A stretch of 64,000 nucleotides of DNA from Nonomuraea purpurea (GCF_042650645.1 NZ_JBHSBI010000008.1:248001-312000); one strand, 5' to 3'; counted from the stretch's first letter, positions 34,252-43,318 are shown. Translations and numbers: made by a program. The notes: generated from the letters alone by a model not told the origin.

Positions 34252-35016
34252 ATGAACGACGTACTTGTTGGACGAGCCCTGGCCAAGCGGTTCGGGCAGA
34301 CGGTCGCCCTGGGCGGCGTGGACATCACCGTACGGGGCGGCGAGGCCGTGGCGATCATGGGCCCCAGCGGTTCCGGCAAGTCGACGCTGCTGCACTGCCT
34401 GGCGGGGATCATGAAGCCGGACGCGGGCGAGGTGCACCTGCTCGGCCAGCGCATCGACACGATGGGCGAACGCCGCCGCAGCGGGCTGCGCCGCACCCGC
34501 TTCGGGTTCGTCTTCCAGTTCGGCCAGCTCCTGCCAGAACTGCCCGCCGAGGAGAACGTGGCCCTGCCCCTCATGCTGGGCGGGGTGCCCAGGGCGCAGG
34601 CGGTACGGCAGGCGCGCGAGTGGTTCGCGCCCCTGGGCCTGCACGGCATGGAGGCCAGGCGGCCGGGGGAGCTGTCCGGAGGCCAGGCGCAGCGGGTGGC
34701 CATCGCCAGGGCGCTGGTGAGCAAACCGGCCGTGGTGTTCGCTGACGAGCCCACAGGGGCGCTCGATCAGCAGACCGGGCACGACACGATGCGGCTGCTG
34801 GTGGAGGCGACCAAGCACAACGGCGCCTCGCTGATCGTCGTCACCCACGACACGAACGTGGCCGGATGGTGCGACCGCACGGTCGAAGTCCGCGACGGCC
34901 ACCTGATCGCCACGGGAGGTTCCCCGGAGGCGGGTGGCGGGTCGATGGGCGACGGTCGTCAGCCGGCCCCTCAGAACTCCGCTCTGACGCGGCCGGCCGC
35001 CAGGAGCACCGCGTGA
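34252..35016 (+). CDS. ABC exporter ATP-binding protein
   Basis: 254 residues from ATG 34252. Walker A GPSGSGKST, Q-loop VFQFGQLLPE, signature LSGGQAQRVAIARALV, Walker B VVFADEPTGALD and switch His VVTHDT. LolD/MacB-type ATPase for the permease that starts in its stop codon. A longer in-frame start at 34114 overlaps the divergent regulator and is unlikely. Confidence 0.9.
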   Translation: MNDVLVGRALAKRFGQTVALGGVDITVRGGEAVAIMGPSGSGKSTLLHCLAGIMKPDAGEVHLLGQRIDTMGERRRSGLRRTRFGFVFQFGQLLPELPAEENVALPLMLGGVPRAQAVRQAREWFAPLGLHGMEARRPGELSGGQAQRVAIARALVSKPAVVFADEPTGALDQQTGHDTMRLLVEATKHNGASLIVVTHDTNVAGWCDRTVEVRDGHLIATGGSPEAGGGSMGDGRQPAPQNSALTRPAARSTA

Positions 35017-36947
35017 ACCTCGACCTCACCTGGCGCCTGCTCAAGGGCTCGGGCCGCAAGGGCATGCTCGGCACCTGGCTGACCCTGGGCGCCGTGGCCG
35101 TGTCCACGGCGCTGCTGCTGTTCGCCGTGGCCGTGAACTTCGCCTTCGCCGCCAGGGCCGAACGGGGCGCGTGGCGCAACCCGGTCCCCGCCACCTCGAA
35201 CGCGGTGGCGATCGAGGCCTCGCGCTTCGACTACGTACGCGACCAGGCGATCACCGTCATCGACCTGGCCGCGCTGAAACCGGGCGCGCCCGCGCCACCG
35301 GGGCTGCCCCGCTTCCCCGCGCCCGGTGAGGTGTGGTTGTCACCGGCCCTCGCCGAGTTGGCCCGCCAGTTGCCGTCAGACCAGTTGGCCAAGCGTTACC
35401 CCGGCCCCAAGGGCGTGCTCGGCGACGAAGGGCTGGTCCACCCTGACGAGCTGGTGGCGGTCGTCGGCCACGCGCCGGACGCACCCGCGATGACCGCCCA
35501 ACGCAGCAACGACTGGATCGAGGGCAAACTGCCCACCAAGGTCGCCGGCCTGGCGGGCGCCCCGAGCGAGGACGCGCAGGTGTACCAGGTGCTCACGGTT
35601 GTCGCGAGCGTGCTGATGGTGGTGCCGCTGCTGGTGTTCGGGGGCGCGGCGGCCAGGCTCACGGTGGCCAGGCGGGATCAGCGGCTGGCGGCGCTCAGGC
35701 TGGTCGGGGCGACGCCGGGCCAGGTGGTGGGCATGACCGTGGCCGAGGCGATGATCGTCGCGCTGGCCGGCGCCCTCGTCGGCGCGATCGCCTTCGCGGC
35801 GGCGACGCCGCTGCTGGCGGGCATCGAGATGCAGGGCGGCTCATGGTTCGTCGCCGACCTGTTTCCGAGCCCACTGGTCCTGGCCGGTGTGCTGGTCGCG
35901 GTGCCGCTGCTGGTGGGGCTCTCGGCGGTGGTCGGGTTGCGGCGCGTCGTGGTGAGCCCGCTCGGCGTGGCCAAGCGCGAGACGCCGCCCGCCATGCGGT
36001 TCGTACGGGTGCTCGCCCTGCTTGCGGTGCTGGCCGCGTTCCCGCTGCTGGCCAGGGACCGCAGCGTGGCGGTCGTCGCGGTGGCGCTCGGGCTGGCCTT
36101 CCTCTGCCTCAACCTGGCCGGACCCTGGGTGGTCGGCATGATCGGCAGGATCGCCGCCAGGTACGCCCGCCGCCCCGCCCGGCTGCTCGCGGCCCGCAGG
36201 CTCGTGGACGACCCGCGCGCCGCCTGGCGGACGGTGAGCGGGGTGGCGCTGGCCGGCTTCGTGGCGGGCTTCATCGGGCTGCTCAGCCCGGGAGCGTTCG
36301 GCGGCGAGGCCGAGCCTGCCCAGCTCCGCGTCACCGCGCCGGCCGGACAGGTGGAGCAGGTGGCGGAGCGGGCCCGTGAACGGCTGGCCGCCGCCAAGGT
36401 GACCTCCACCGTGAAGGCGTCGGAGAACGTCGTCGTCGCGGCCCTGGGCAGCTACGCCGACACGGTCACGGTCGACAGGGCGCGTACCGCGCTGGCCGGG
36501 CTCGTCCCCGGACGCACGCCCACGACCGAGACCGACGAGGAGCGGTTCGGCCTGCAGATCCTGGCTGACGTCCGGGTCGGCACGGTGGTGGTGCTGGCGG
36601 TCTCGTTCCTGGTCGCCATCGCCAGCGCGGGGATCACGGCCGCGTCGTCGATCCTGGACCGGCGGCAGACGTACGGGCTGCTGCGGCTGGCGGGCACGCC
36701 GCTGGAGGTGCTCGACGGGGCGCGGCGCGCGGAGACACTGATCCCGCTGACGGTCATGGGTGGCGGGGCGATCCTGACCGGGGTGTTCTGCGCGATGCCA
36801 TTCATGATTGGCGGAATGAGCACGAACGGGGTGATCACGCTGGTCGTCTGCGTCGTGGCCGGTTTCGGCGGCGTGGTCGCCGCAGGGGCGCTGAGCAGGC
36901 CGCTGCTGCGCTCGGTCACCACCGACCCGGCCCCACGCCCCGACTGA
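35013..36947 (+). CDS. FtsX-like ABC permease (large)
   Basis: 644 residues from GTG 35013 in a GTGA overlap. One N-terminal helix, an extracellular region of about 150 residues, then FtsX repeats with coupling motifs ARRDQRLAALRLVGATPGQV and DRRQTYGLLRLAGTPLEVLD, about eight to ten helices in all. Probable exporter of peptide or lipid, likely under the divergent response regulator. Confidence 0.88.
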   Translation: MNLDLTWRLLKGSGRKGMLGTWLTLGAVAVSTALLLFAVAVNFAFAARAERGAWRNPVPATSNAVAIEASRFDYVRDQAITVIDLAALKPGAPAPPGLPRFPAPGEVWLSPALAELARQLPSDQLAKRYPGPKGVLGDEGLVHPDELVAVVGHAPDAPAMTAQRSNDWIEGKLPTKVAGLAGAPSEDAQVYQVLTVVASVLMVVPLLVFGGAAARLTVARRDQRLAALRLVGATPGQVVGMTVAEAMIVALAGALVGAIAFAAATPLLAGIEMQGGSWFVADLFPSPLVLAGVLVAVPLLVGLSAVVGLRRVVVSPLGVAKRETPPAMRFVRVLALLAVLAAFPLLARDRSVAVVAVALGLAFLCLNLAGPWVVGMIGRIAARYARRPARLLAARRLVDDPRAAWRTVSGVALAGFVAGFIGLLSPGAFGGEAEPAQLRVTAPAGQVEQVAERARERLAAAKVTSTVKASENVVVAALGSYADTVTVDRARTALAGLVPGRTPTTETDEERFGLQILADVRVGTVVVLAVSFLVAIASAGITAASSILDRRQTYGLLRLAGTPLEVLDGARRAETLIPLTVMGGGAILTGVFCAMPFMIGGMSTNGVITLVVCVVAGFGGVVAAGALSRPLLRSVTTDPAPRPD

Positions 36948-36972
36948 CCGGCCCTCGGTTCCAAGGGGCCGG
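36948..36972. terminator. Hairpin between convergent genes
   Basis: CCGGCCC (36948-36954) pairs with GGGCCGG (36966-36972) immediately after the permease stop; it probably ends that transcript and perhaps the convergent LLM gene. Confidence 0.55.
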
Positions 36973-37028
36973 AGACCGGCGCGGGGGCGTCAGCCGCCAG
37001 GTCCCGGCCCTGCGCTGGGCGATGGCCG

Positions 37029-38030
37029 TCAGCCGAGTACCAGGTCGCGGATCAGTTTCAGTGAGGGTTCGTCGCGTGGTCCCATGACGAGCAGGCTCGT
37101 GACCGGACTCTCGCGCCACAGCTCAAGCCGTTCCTTGATCCTCCCGGGCGGGCCGACGAGCGAGATGCCGTCGGCCAGTTCATCCGGGATCGCCTTGAAC
37201 GCTTCGTCTTTCTTCCCGGCCAGGTAGAGCGACTGGATGTGCTCGGCGGCCTCGGCGTAGCCCATCCTGCCGATGATGTCGGCGTGGAAGTTGCGCTGTT
37301 TGGCGCCCATGCCGCCGATGTAGAGGGTGAGCATCATCTTCACGCCGTCCAGCGCGGCCCGGACGTCGTCGGAGATCAACACCATCACCATGGCGGCCAC
37401 GTCGAAGCCCTCGGGAGCGCCGGCCAGTGACTCTCCGTACATCTCCTCGATCTTGGCAGGGAACGCGAACAGCGGCAGCCACCCCTGCGCGACCTCGGCG
37501 GCGAGCGCGACGTTCTTGGGGCCCTCCGCCCCGAGGTAGACAGGGATGTCCGAGCGGAGCGGATGCGTGATGAGTTTGAGTGGTTTGCCCAGTCCGTCCG
37601 GCAGCGGCAGCGGGTAGTGCGGTCCTTCGTTCGTGACGGGTTCCTCGCGGCGCCAGACCTTGCGCATGATCTCGATGTACTCGCGCGTCCTGGCCAGCGG
37701 TTTGGCGAACGGCTGGCCGTACCAGCCCTCCACGACCTGCGGGCCGGAGGCGCCCACCCCGAGCAGCAACCGGCCGCCCGTGAGGTGGTCGAGGGTCATG
37801 GCGGTCATCGCCGTCGTGACGGGTGGCCTGGCCGACATCTGGGCGATCGAAGTGCCCAGTTTGATGCGGCTGGTCCGAGCTCCATACCAGGCCAAAGGGG
37901 TAAAAACATCGCTACCGTATGCCTCCGCCGTCCATACCGAGTCATAGCCGAGACGTTCCGCGGCGAGCACCGATTCCGTTGCGTCATCGGCGTTACGCTG
38001 CCAGTAGCCAAGGTTCAAGCCAAGCTTCAT
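37029..38030 (-). CDS. LLM-class F420-dependent oxidoreductase
   Basis: 333-residue luciferase-like TIM barrel. Typical MKLGLNLGYW start, YDSVWTAEAYGSDVFTPLAW, LGTSIAQMSARPPVTTAMTA, LTGGRLLLGVGASGPQVVEG and a C-terminal VGPPGRIKERLELW. This is the Rv-type F420-dependent subgroup, using coenzyme F420 for hydride transfer; the substrate is unknown. GGAGGTG lies before the ATG. It diverges from the sulfatase gene. Confidence 0.92.
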   Translation of the reverse strand: MKLGLNLGYWQRNADDATESVLAAERLGYDSVWTAEAYGSDVFTPLAWYGARTSRIKLGTSIAQMSARPPVTTAMTAMTLDHLTGGRLLLGVGASGPQVVEGWYGQPFAKPLARTREYIEIMRKVWRREEPVTNEGPHYPLPLPDGLGKPLKLITHPLRSDIPVYLGAEGPKNVALAAEVAQGWLPLFAFPAKIEEMYGESLAGAPEGFDVAAMVMVLISDDVRAALDGVKMMLTLYIGGMGAKQRNFHADIIGRMGYAEAAEHIQSLYLAGKKDEAFKAIPDELADGISLVGPPGRIKERLELWRESPVTSLLVMGPRDEPSLKLIRDLVLG

Positions 38031-38112
38031 GGGACACCTCCGGAATTAAGTTCTATTACGGCGGCGGCGGGCCCGGGTGTCAATGGCGGATCTATCGGGG
38101 AAGTCACACTCT

Positions 38113-39543
38113 GTGGTCAAGGGCCTATGTCGTCTCGCGTGTCTCCTGCTGCTTCTCCTGCCGGCGGCGGAGACCACGATGGCCGAGGGTGATTCTCGGC
38201 CGAACATCGTGTTCATCATGGCCGACGATCTCGAAGCGGGCACGCTGCGGTACTTTCCCAACATCACCGAGGAACTCGTGCGCCAAGGCGCCTCGTTCGA
38301 CCGTTTCTTCGTGTCGAACTCCTGGTGCTGCCCCTCCAGGTCGTCGATCCTGCGCAGTCAGTACGTCCATAGTCATGGCGTCTACACCAACACTGCACCG
38401 GAGGGGGGATTCGACCGCTTCCACACCTTGGGTCTGGAACGTTCCACGGTCGGCACCTGGATGCAGGAGGCCGGATACCGTACGGCGTTGATGGGCAAGT
38501 TCCTCAACCACTATCCGGGTGCCACCGCCGATGAGAAGTTCGTGCCGCCCGGATGGGACGAATGGGACGTGCCCGTGCGCGACCTCTACGAGGAGTACGG
38601 CTACCGCCTCAACGAGAACGGCGAGCTGTTCGACTACGACTGGACCGAAGAGGACTACCTGTCGGACGTCCTGGCCCGCAAGGCCCACGACTTCATCACC
38701 GCGTCCAAGGAGCCGTTCTTCCTCTACCTGGCCCCCGTCGGCCCGCACAACCCGACCAACCCCGCCGTCCGTCACGCCAACGCCTTCCCGCTGGCCGCGG
38801 CGCCGCGCCCGCCGTCGTTCAACCAGGACGACCTGAGTGCCGAGCCGCTCTGGCTGCGGTCCCGTCCCAAGATCACGCCGGAGGGCATCGCCGAGGTCGA
38901 CGAGCGCTACCGCGACCGCATGCGCGCCATGCTGGGCGTGGACGACCTCGTCGGGTCCGTCATGGACGCGCTGCGCCAGTCGGGCCAGCTCGACGACACC
39001 TACATCTTCTTCACCTCGGACAACGGCTTCCATCTTGGGACGCACCGGCTCAAGCAGGGCAAGACCACTCCGTTCGAGGAGGCGATCAGGATCCCGCTCG
39101 TCGTCCGCGGCCCCGGCATCAAGCAGGAATCCACGATCGACCACATGGGGGCCACGGTCGACCTGGCCACCACCTTCGCCGACCTGGGCGGGGCGGCGAC
39201 GCCGCCGTTCGCCGAAGGCCGCTCTCTGGTTCCGCTGCTGCGCGGCAGGTCGCCGTCGAACTGGCGCAAGAACGTCCTGGTCGAGTTCGACAGGCCGTCC
39301 AACCGCTCGTCGGCCGCCCAGACCCCGGTGCCCGCCTATCGGGCGTTGCGGACAGAGCGCTACACCTATGTCCGGTACGAGACGGGCGAGCTCCAGCTCT
39401 ACGACCTGGAGCACGACCCCCACCAGCTCCGCAACCTGGCGAGCACCGCCGACCGGTCGCTGCTGGTCAGGTTGGACGAGCGGCTGCGGGGGATGATGAT
39501 GTGCGGGGGCGCGAGCTGCAGACAGGCCGACATGAGCGGATGA
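38113..39543 (+). CDS. Secreted sulfatase (N-acetylglucosamine-6-sulfatase-like)
   Basis: About 476 residues. GTG 38113 is preferred (GGGGAAG upstream and a clean signal peptide VVKGLCRLACLLLLLLPAAE); GTG 38077 and ATG 38083 are in-frame alternatives. The sulfatase signature CCPSRSSILRSQ carries the formylglycine cysteine (CxPxR). Metal and active-site motifs: NIVFIMADD, MGKFLNHYPG, FFTSDNGFHLG, and the C-terminal ELQLYDLEHDPHQLRNLA. It would desulfate glycan or aryl sulfates outside the cell after maturation by a formylglycine-generating enzyme, not encoded here. Confidence 0.9.
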   Translation: MVKGLCRLACLLLLLLPAAETTMAEGDSRPNIVFIMADDLEAGTLRYFPNITEELVRQGASFDRFFVSNSWCCPSRSSILRSQYVHSHGVYTNTAPEGGFDRFHTLGLERSTVGTWMQEAGYRTALMGKFLNHYPGATADEKFVPPGWDEWDVPVRDLYEEYGYRLNENGELFDYDWTEEDYLSDVLARKAHDFITASKEPFFLYLAPVGPHNPTNPAVRHANAFPLAAAPRPPSFNQDDLSAEPLWLRSRPKITPEGIAEVDERYRDRMRAMLGVDDLVGSVMDALRQSGQLDDTYIFFTSDNGFHLGTHRLKQGKTTPFEEAIRIPLVVRGPGIKQESTIDHMGATVDLATTFADLGGAATPPFAEGRSLVPLLRGRSPSNWRKNVLVEFDRPSNRSSAAQTPVPAYRALRTERYTYVRYETGELQLYDLEHDPHQLRNLASTADRSLLVRLDERLRGMMMCGGASCRQADMSG

Positions 39544-39548
39544 GCGCG

Positions 39549-40265
39549 TCAGCCGGCGGGGAACAACGACGGGTACGCGTGGGCCAGGTGCTCCGACACG
39601 GCCCTTACGGCCTCGTCGGCCCGGCCGCCCTCGATGGCCTCCAGGATGCGGACGTGGTCGGCCCGCAGGATCGACGTGTCGCCCAGGCGCTGCACCGCTT
39701 CGACCGAGTATCTCCGCATGGAGTCGCGCAGTGAGCGCATGATGGCGGCGATGAGGCGATTGCCTGACGCGTCCGCGATCGCGCAGTGGAAGGCGGTGTC
39801 GTGCTCGACGAACTCCTCCGCCGTTCCCGCCGCGTCCATCCCGGCGAGGGCGGCGGCCAGGCCGGAGGCGTCGGCGCGCCCGGAGGCGGCCAGGGCGGAG
39901 GCGTGCGCGGCGGCCCACTGCTCGATCATGTGCCGGGTGTCGATGACCTCGCGCATCTCCAGGCTGGCCAGCCCGAGGTGGAGCCTGAGCAGGTCCGTCA
40001 GCGCCGAGTCCGGGCGTGAGGTGAGCACGGCCCCGGCGTCGGGGCCCCGGCCCACCTGGGAGGAGACCACGCCGAGGGTCTCCAGGACACGCATGGCCTC
40101 CCGCACGGACGAACGGCTGACGCCGAGCTGCTCGGCGAGCTGGCGCTCGGCGGGCAGGCGGTCGCCCACGGTGAGGCCGTCCTCGGCGATGCGCCGCTCG
40201 ATCTGGGCGAGCACGTCCTCGAACGTCCGCGTGCGCTTGACGGGACGCCAGCCGCTGCCGTCCAA
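39549..40265 (-). CDS. FadR/LldR-type GntR regulator of lut operon
   Basis: 238 residues from TTG 40265, which has GGGAGG 5 nt upstream. N-terminal winged helix (VGDRLPAERQLAEQLGVSRS, SVREAMRVLETLGVV) and C-terminal FCD all-helical ligand domain with metal-ligand pattern (EHDTAFHCAIADASGNRLI and RADHVRILEAIE). It diverges from lutABC, with two copies of a FadR-type site between. By analogy with LutR/LldR it represses lactate utilisation and is released by lactate. Confidence 0.9.
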   Translation of the reverse strand: MDGSGWRPVKRTRTFEDVLAQIERRIAEDGLTVGDRLPAERQLAEQLGVSRSSVREAMRVLETLGVVSSQVGRGPDAGAVLTSRPDSALTDLLRLHLGLASLEMREVIDTRHMIEQWAAAHASALAASGRADASGLAAALAGMDAAGTAEEFVEHDTAFHCAIADASGNRLIAAIMRSLRDSMRRYSVEAVQRLGDTSILRADHVRILEAIEGGRADEAVRAVSEHLAHAYPSLFPAG

Positions 40266-40304
40266 CGAGCCTCCCTCATGGTGGCTGGAATGGGCGTGGT
40301 TCGA

Positions 40305-40335
40305 TATGGTCTGACCATACTGTGGTCAGACCATA
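40305..40335. promoter_or_regulatory. Double FCD-GntR operator between regulator and lutABC
   Basis: TATGGTCTGACCA, 5-nt spacer, TGGTCAGACCATA: a perfect 13-bp inverted repeat in which each arm is itself a TGGT-N3-ACCA site (TGGTCTGACCA and TGGTCAGACCA), the FadR/LldR-family consensus. Two dimers could bind side by side. Confidence 0.8.
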
Positions 40336-40500
40336 CCAACAAGAAACCTGCCGCCCTACTGTTCTGCCTGGTGCGGGTGGTGGCGGCAGTCCGCTTGGCG
40401 GATTTCTCATCGGCCAACAAGAAACCCGCTCGTGGGTCTGCCGCCCTGCTGTCGGCAGTCCGCTTGGCAGGCCTGCTCGTGGGGCTGCCGCGTTGCTGTG
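40336..40500 (+). repeat. Degenerate direct repeats in the lutA leader
   Basis: CCAACAAGAAACC occurs at 40336-40348 and 40414-40426; CGGCAGTCCGCTTGGC occurs twice (about 40384 and 40453); GCTCGTGGG(T/G)CTGCCGC occurs at about 40428 and 40475. The 200-bp leader thus looks built from partial duplications of about 70-80 and 47 bp. No gene. Confidence 0.65.
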
Positions 40501-40537
40501 TTACCTGGTCCAGGCTGTGGGCCTTGGAAGGAGGGCT

Positions 40538-41269
40538 GTGAGAGTCGCCCTGTTCATCACGTGCGTGAACGACACGCTCTTCCCCGGCACCGGCAAGGCC
40601 GTCGTGTCGCTCCTGCGCAGGCTCGGCTGTGACGTGGACTTCCCCGTCGCCCAGACGTGCTGCGGGCAGATGCACGTCAACACGGGCTATCGGGAGGAGG
40701 GCGTACGGCTGGCGCGGCACTTCACCGAGGTGTTCGCCGGGTACGACGCCGTCGTCGCCCCATCGGGGTCGTGCGCCGCCATGGTGCGTGAGCAGTACCC
40801 GAAGCTGGCGCGTCCGGGCAGCAGGGGAGCGGCGGCGATCGCCGAGGTGGCCCCGAAGGTTTATGAGCTGTCCGAGTTCCTGGTTGACGTCCTGAAGACA
40901 GACGACGTAGGCGCATATTTCCCGCACCGGGTGACATATCACCCGACATGCCACTCACTCCGTGGCCTCCGCCTCGGCGACCGGCCCACCCGGTTGCTGC
41001 GCAACGTCAAGGGCCTGGAGCTGGTGCCGCTGCCGGGCGCGGAGGAATGTTGCGGCTTCGGGGGGACGTTCGCGGTCAAGAACCCCTCCGTCTCCGCCGC
41101 GATGGGCGCCGACAAGACCAGGAACATCCTGGACACGGGTGCCGAAGTGCTGTGCGCGGCGGACAACTCCTGCCTCATGCACATCGGGGGCACCCTGAGC
41201 CGCCAGAAGACCGGCGTCAGGACCATGCACCTGGCGGAGATCCTCGCGTCGACGGAGGAGGCCCAATGA
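40538..41269 (+). CDS. lutA: L-lactate utilisation protein LutA (Fe-S subunit)
   Basis: 243 residues from GTG 40538 with a strong SD (GGAAGGAGGG). Two CCG cysteine-rich domains: QTCCGQMHVNTGY in the first half, then YHPTCHSLRGL and EECCGFGGTFAVKNP in the second. Like GlpC/HdrB subunits these bind Fe-S or heterodisulfide-type sites. LutABC oxidises L-lactate to pyruvate in the cytoplasm. It overlaps lutB (ATGA). Confidence 0.93.
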   Translation: MRVALFITCVNDTLFPGTGKAVVSLLRRLGCDVDFPVAQTCCGQMHVNTGYREEGVRLARHFTEVFAGYDAVVAPSGSCAAMVREQYPKLARPGSRGAAAIAEVAPKVYELSEFLVDVLKTDDVGAYFPHRVTYHPTCHSLRGLRLGDRPTRLLRNVKGLELVPLPGAEECCGFGGTFAVKNPSVSAAMGADKTRNILDTGAEVLCAADNSCLMHIGGTLSRQKTGVRTMHLAEILASTEEAQ

Positions 41270-42669
41270 GCGCGACATTCCTCGGCATGCCCGGAAATTT
41301 CCCGAAAAACGCTGAGAAAGCCGTCCAAAACTCGCAGCTTCGCTACAACCTCCGGAAAGCCACCCACACCATCCGCGGCAAGCGCGCAGGCGTCGTGGCC
41401 GAACTGCCCGACTGGCAGGAGCTCCGCGCCGCCGGCAAGGCGATCAAGGACCTCACCCTCCGCCACCTCGACCGTTACCTCCTCCAGCTCGAAGAGGCCG
41501 TGACCAGGGCGGGCGGCACCGTCCACTGGGCCAGGGACGCCGCCGAAGCCAACCGCATCGTCACCGGCCTGGTCAAGGCCACCGGCGAGACCGAGGTGGT
41601 CAAGGTCAAGTCGATGGCAACCCAGGAGATCGAGCTCAACCAGGCGCTGGCCGAGCAGGGCATCACCGCGTACGAGACCGACCTGGCCGAGCTGATCGTC
41701 CAGCTCGGCGACGATTTCCCCAGCCACATCCTGGTCCCCGCGATCCACCGCAACAGGTCGGAGATCCGCGAGATCTTCCTGGACAAGATGCCCAAAGTCC
41801 CGGAGAACCTGACCGACGACCCACCCGCGCTGGCCGAGGCGGCCCGGCTTCACCTGCGCGAACGCTTCCTCAAGAGCAAGGTCGCCATCTCCGGCGCCAA
41901 CTTCATGATCGCCGAGACCGGCACGCTGGTGGTGCTGGAATCGGAGGGCAACGGCCGCATGTGCCTGACGCTCCCCGAGACCCTCATCAGCGTCGTCGGG
42001 ATCGAGAAGCTTCTGCCCTCCTGGCGGGACCTGGAGGTCTTCCTCCAACTACTGCCGAGAAGCTCCACGGGCGAGCGGATGAATCCCTATACGAGCATGT
42101 GGACGGGCTCGGTCGAGGGCCAGGACTTCCACCTGGTGCTGCTCGACAACGGCCGCACCGACGTGCTCGCCGACGAGGTGGGCCGCCAGGCGCTGCGCTG
42201 CATCCGCTGCTCGGCCTGCCTGAACGTGTGCCCCGTCTACGAGCGCACGGGCGGCCACGCGTACGGCTCGGTCTATCCAGGGCCGATCGGCGCGATCCTG
42301 ACCCCGCAGCTCAGGGGCATGTCGTCGGACCTGGACGCCTCGCTGCCGTACGCCTCCAGCCTGTGCGGCGCCTGCTACGAGGTCTGCCCGGTCGCCATCG
42401 ACATCCCGGAGGTCCTGGTCGACCTGCGGGCCAAGGCCCCGCACGCGGCGGCGGAGCGGGCCGGGATGAAGGTCGCGGGCTGGATACTCAACGACCACCA
42501 GCGCCTGGCCAAGGCCCAGCACGCAGCCACCCGCCTGCGCAAGCTGGTACCCAAGAGACTGCCGGGACCACTGTCGTCCTGGACCGACACCAGGGACGTC
42601 CCGGAGATTCCGGAAGAATCCTTCAGAGACTGGTGGGAGCGAACCCAACGGAGCGAGCGAAGCGAGTGA
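41266..42669 (+). CDS. lutB: L-lactate utilisation protein LutB (two 4Fe-4S)
   Basis: 467 residues from ATG 41266 (ATGA overlap). N-terminal LUD domain (VVKVKSMATQEIELN, NFMIAETGTLVVLESEGN), then two 4Fe-4S motifs CIRCSACLNVCP and CGACYEVCP, then a C-terminal DUF3390-like tail. The last nine or so residues (ERTQRSERSE) are encoded by the first copy of a 50-bp tandem repeat and look like a recent extension of the C terminus. Confidence 0.93.
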   Translation: MSATFLGMPGNFPKNAEKAVQNSQLRYNLRKATHTIRGKRAGVVAELPDWQELRAAGKAIKDLTLRHLDRYLLQLEEAVTRAGGTVHWARDAAEANRIVTGLVKATGETEVVKVKSMATQEIELNQALAEQGITAYETDLAELIVQLGDDFPSHILVPAIHRNRSEIREIFLDKMPKVPENLTDDPPALAEAARLHLRERFLKSKVAISGANFMIAETGTLVVLESEGNGRMCLTLPETLISVVGIEKLLPSWRDLEVFLQLLPRSSTGERMNPYTSMWTGSVEGQDFHLVLLDNGRTDVLADEVGRQALRCIRCSACLNVCPVYERTGGHAYGSVYPGPIGAILTPQLRGMSSDLDASLPYASSLCGACYEVCPVAIDIPEVLVDLRAKAPHAAAERAGMKVAGWILNDHQRLAKAQHAATRLRKLVPKRLPGPLSSWTDTRDVPEIPEESFRDWWERTQRSERSE

Positions 42670-42743
42670 GAAGGGTGAGTGACCAAATGGGCAGGGAGCG
42701 AACCCAACGCAGCGAGCGAAGCGAGTGAGAAGGGTGAGTGACC
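42635..42743 (+). repeat. 50-bp tandem repeat spanning lutB stop
   Basis: Copies at 42635-42684 and 42694-42743 differ at one base; period 59. A partial third start (GGGAGCG) at 42752 provides the lutC ribosome site. Each copy contains AGCGAGCGAAGCGAGTGAG, itself made of GCGA-type short repeats, and includes a stop in the lutB frame. Confidence 0.85.
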
Positions 42744-42760
42744 CATGGGGAGGGAGCGGG

Positions 42761-43318
42761 ATGGGCGCGCGTGAGGAGATTCTGGCCAGGATCGGCAGGG
42801 CCGTGGCCGGTGCGGACGAGGTGGACGTCCCCCGTCGTTACCGTACGACGCAGCAGGTCGATGACCTGGTGGGTCTTTTCGCCGAGCGAGTCGACGACTA
42901 CCGCGCGATCGTGCACGTGCTGCCCGCCTCCGAGGTCCCCGGCAGGATCGAGGAGAGCGTCGCGGGACGCCGCATGATCGTCCCGGACGGCTTCGAGCGG
43001 GACGGCGGCTGGGGCGACCTCGACACGGCCGACGGCGTGATCACCGGCTGCGCCGTGGCGGTCGCGGAGACCGGCACGATCGTTCTCGATCACGGCCCCG
43101 GTCAGGGCACGAGGGCGCAGACGCTGGTCCCCGACTACCACCTGTGCGTGGTCCGGGCCGATCAGATCGTGGCGGGGGCGCCGGAGGCGATCGCCCGGCT
43201 CGACCCGTCCCGTCCGCTCACCTGGATCAGCGGCCCCTCGGCCACCAGCGATATCGAGCTGAACAGGGTTGAGGGCGTCCACGGCCCCAGAACCCTGGAA
43301 GTGATCATCAGTACCTGA
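42761..43318 (+). CDS. lutC: L-lactate utilisation protein LutC (LUD domain)
   Basis: 185 residues from ATG 42761 (AGGGAGCGGG upstream). Single LUD domain: VAVAETGTIVLDHGPGQGTR, HLCVVRADQIV, ISGPSATSDIELNRVEGVHG. Third subunit of the LutABC lactate oxidation complex. Separated from lutB by the 50-bp repeats. An earlier in-frame GTG at 42725 lies inside the repeat. Its last 11 bp overlap the convergent baeRF gene. Confidence 0.92.
   Translation: MGAREEILARIGRAVAGADEVDVPRRYRTTQQVDDLVGLFAERVDDYRAIVHVLPASEVPGRIEESVAGRRMIVPDGFERDGGWGDLDTADGVITGCAVAVAETGTIVLDHGPGQGTRAQTLVPDYHLCVVRADQIVAGAPEAIARLDPSRPLTWISGPSATSDIELNRVEGVHGPRTLEVIIST

Noticed and set aside
40336..40500. CRISPR array in the lutA leader
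   Set aside because: Only two copies of each repeat, unequal spacing, no uniform spacers, no cas genes.
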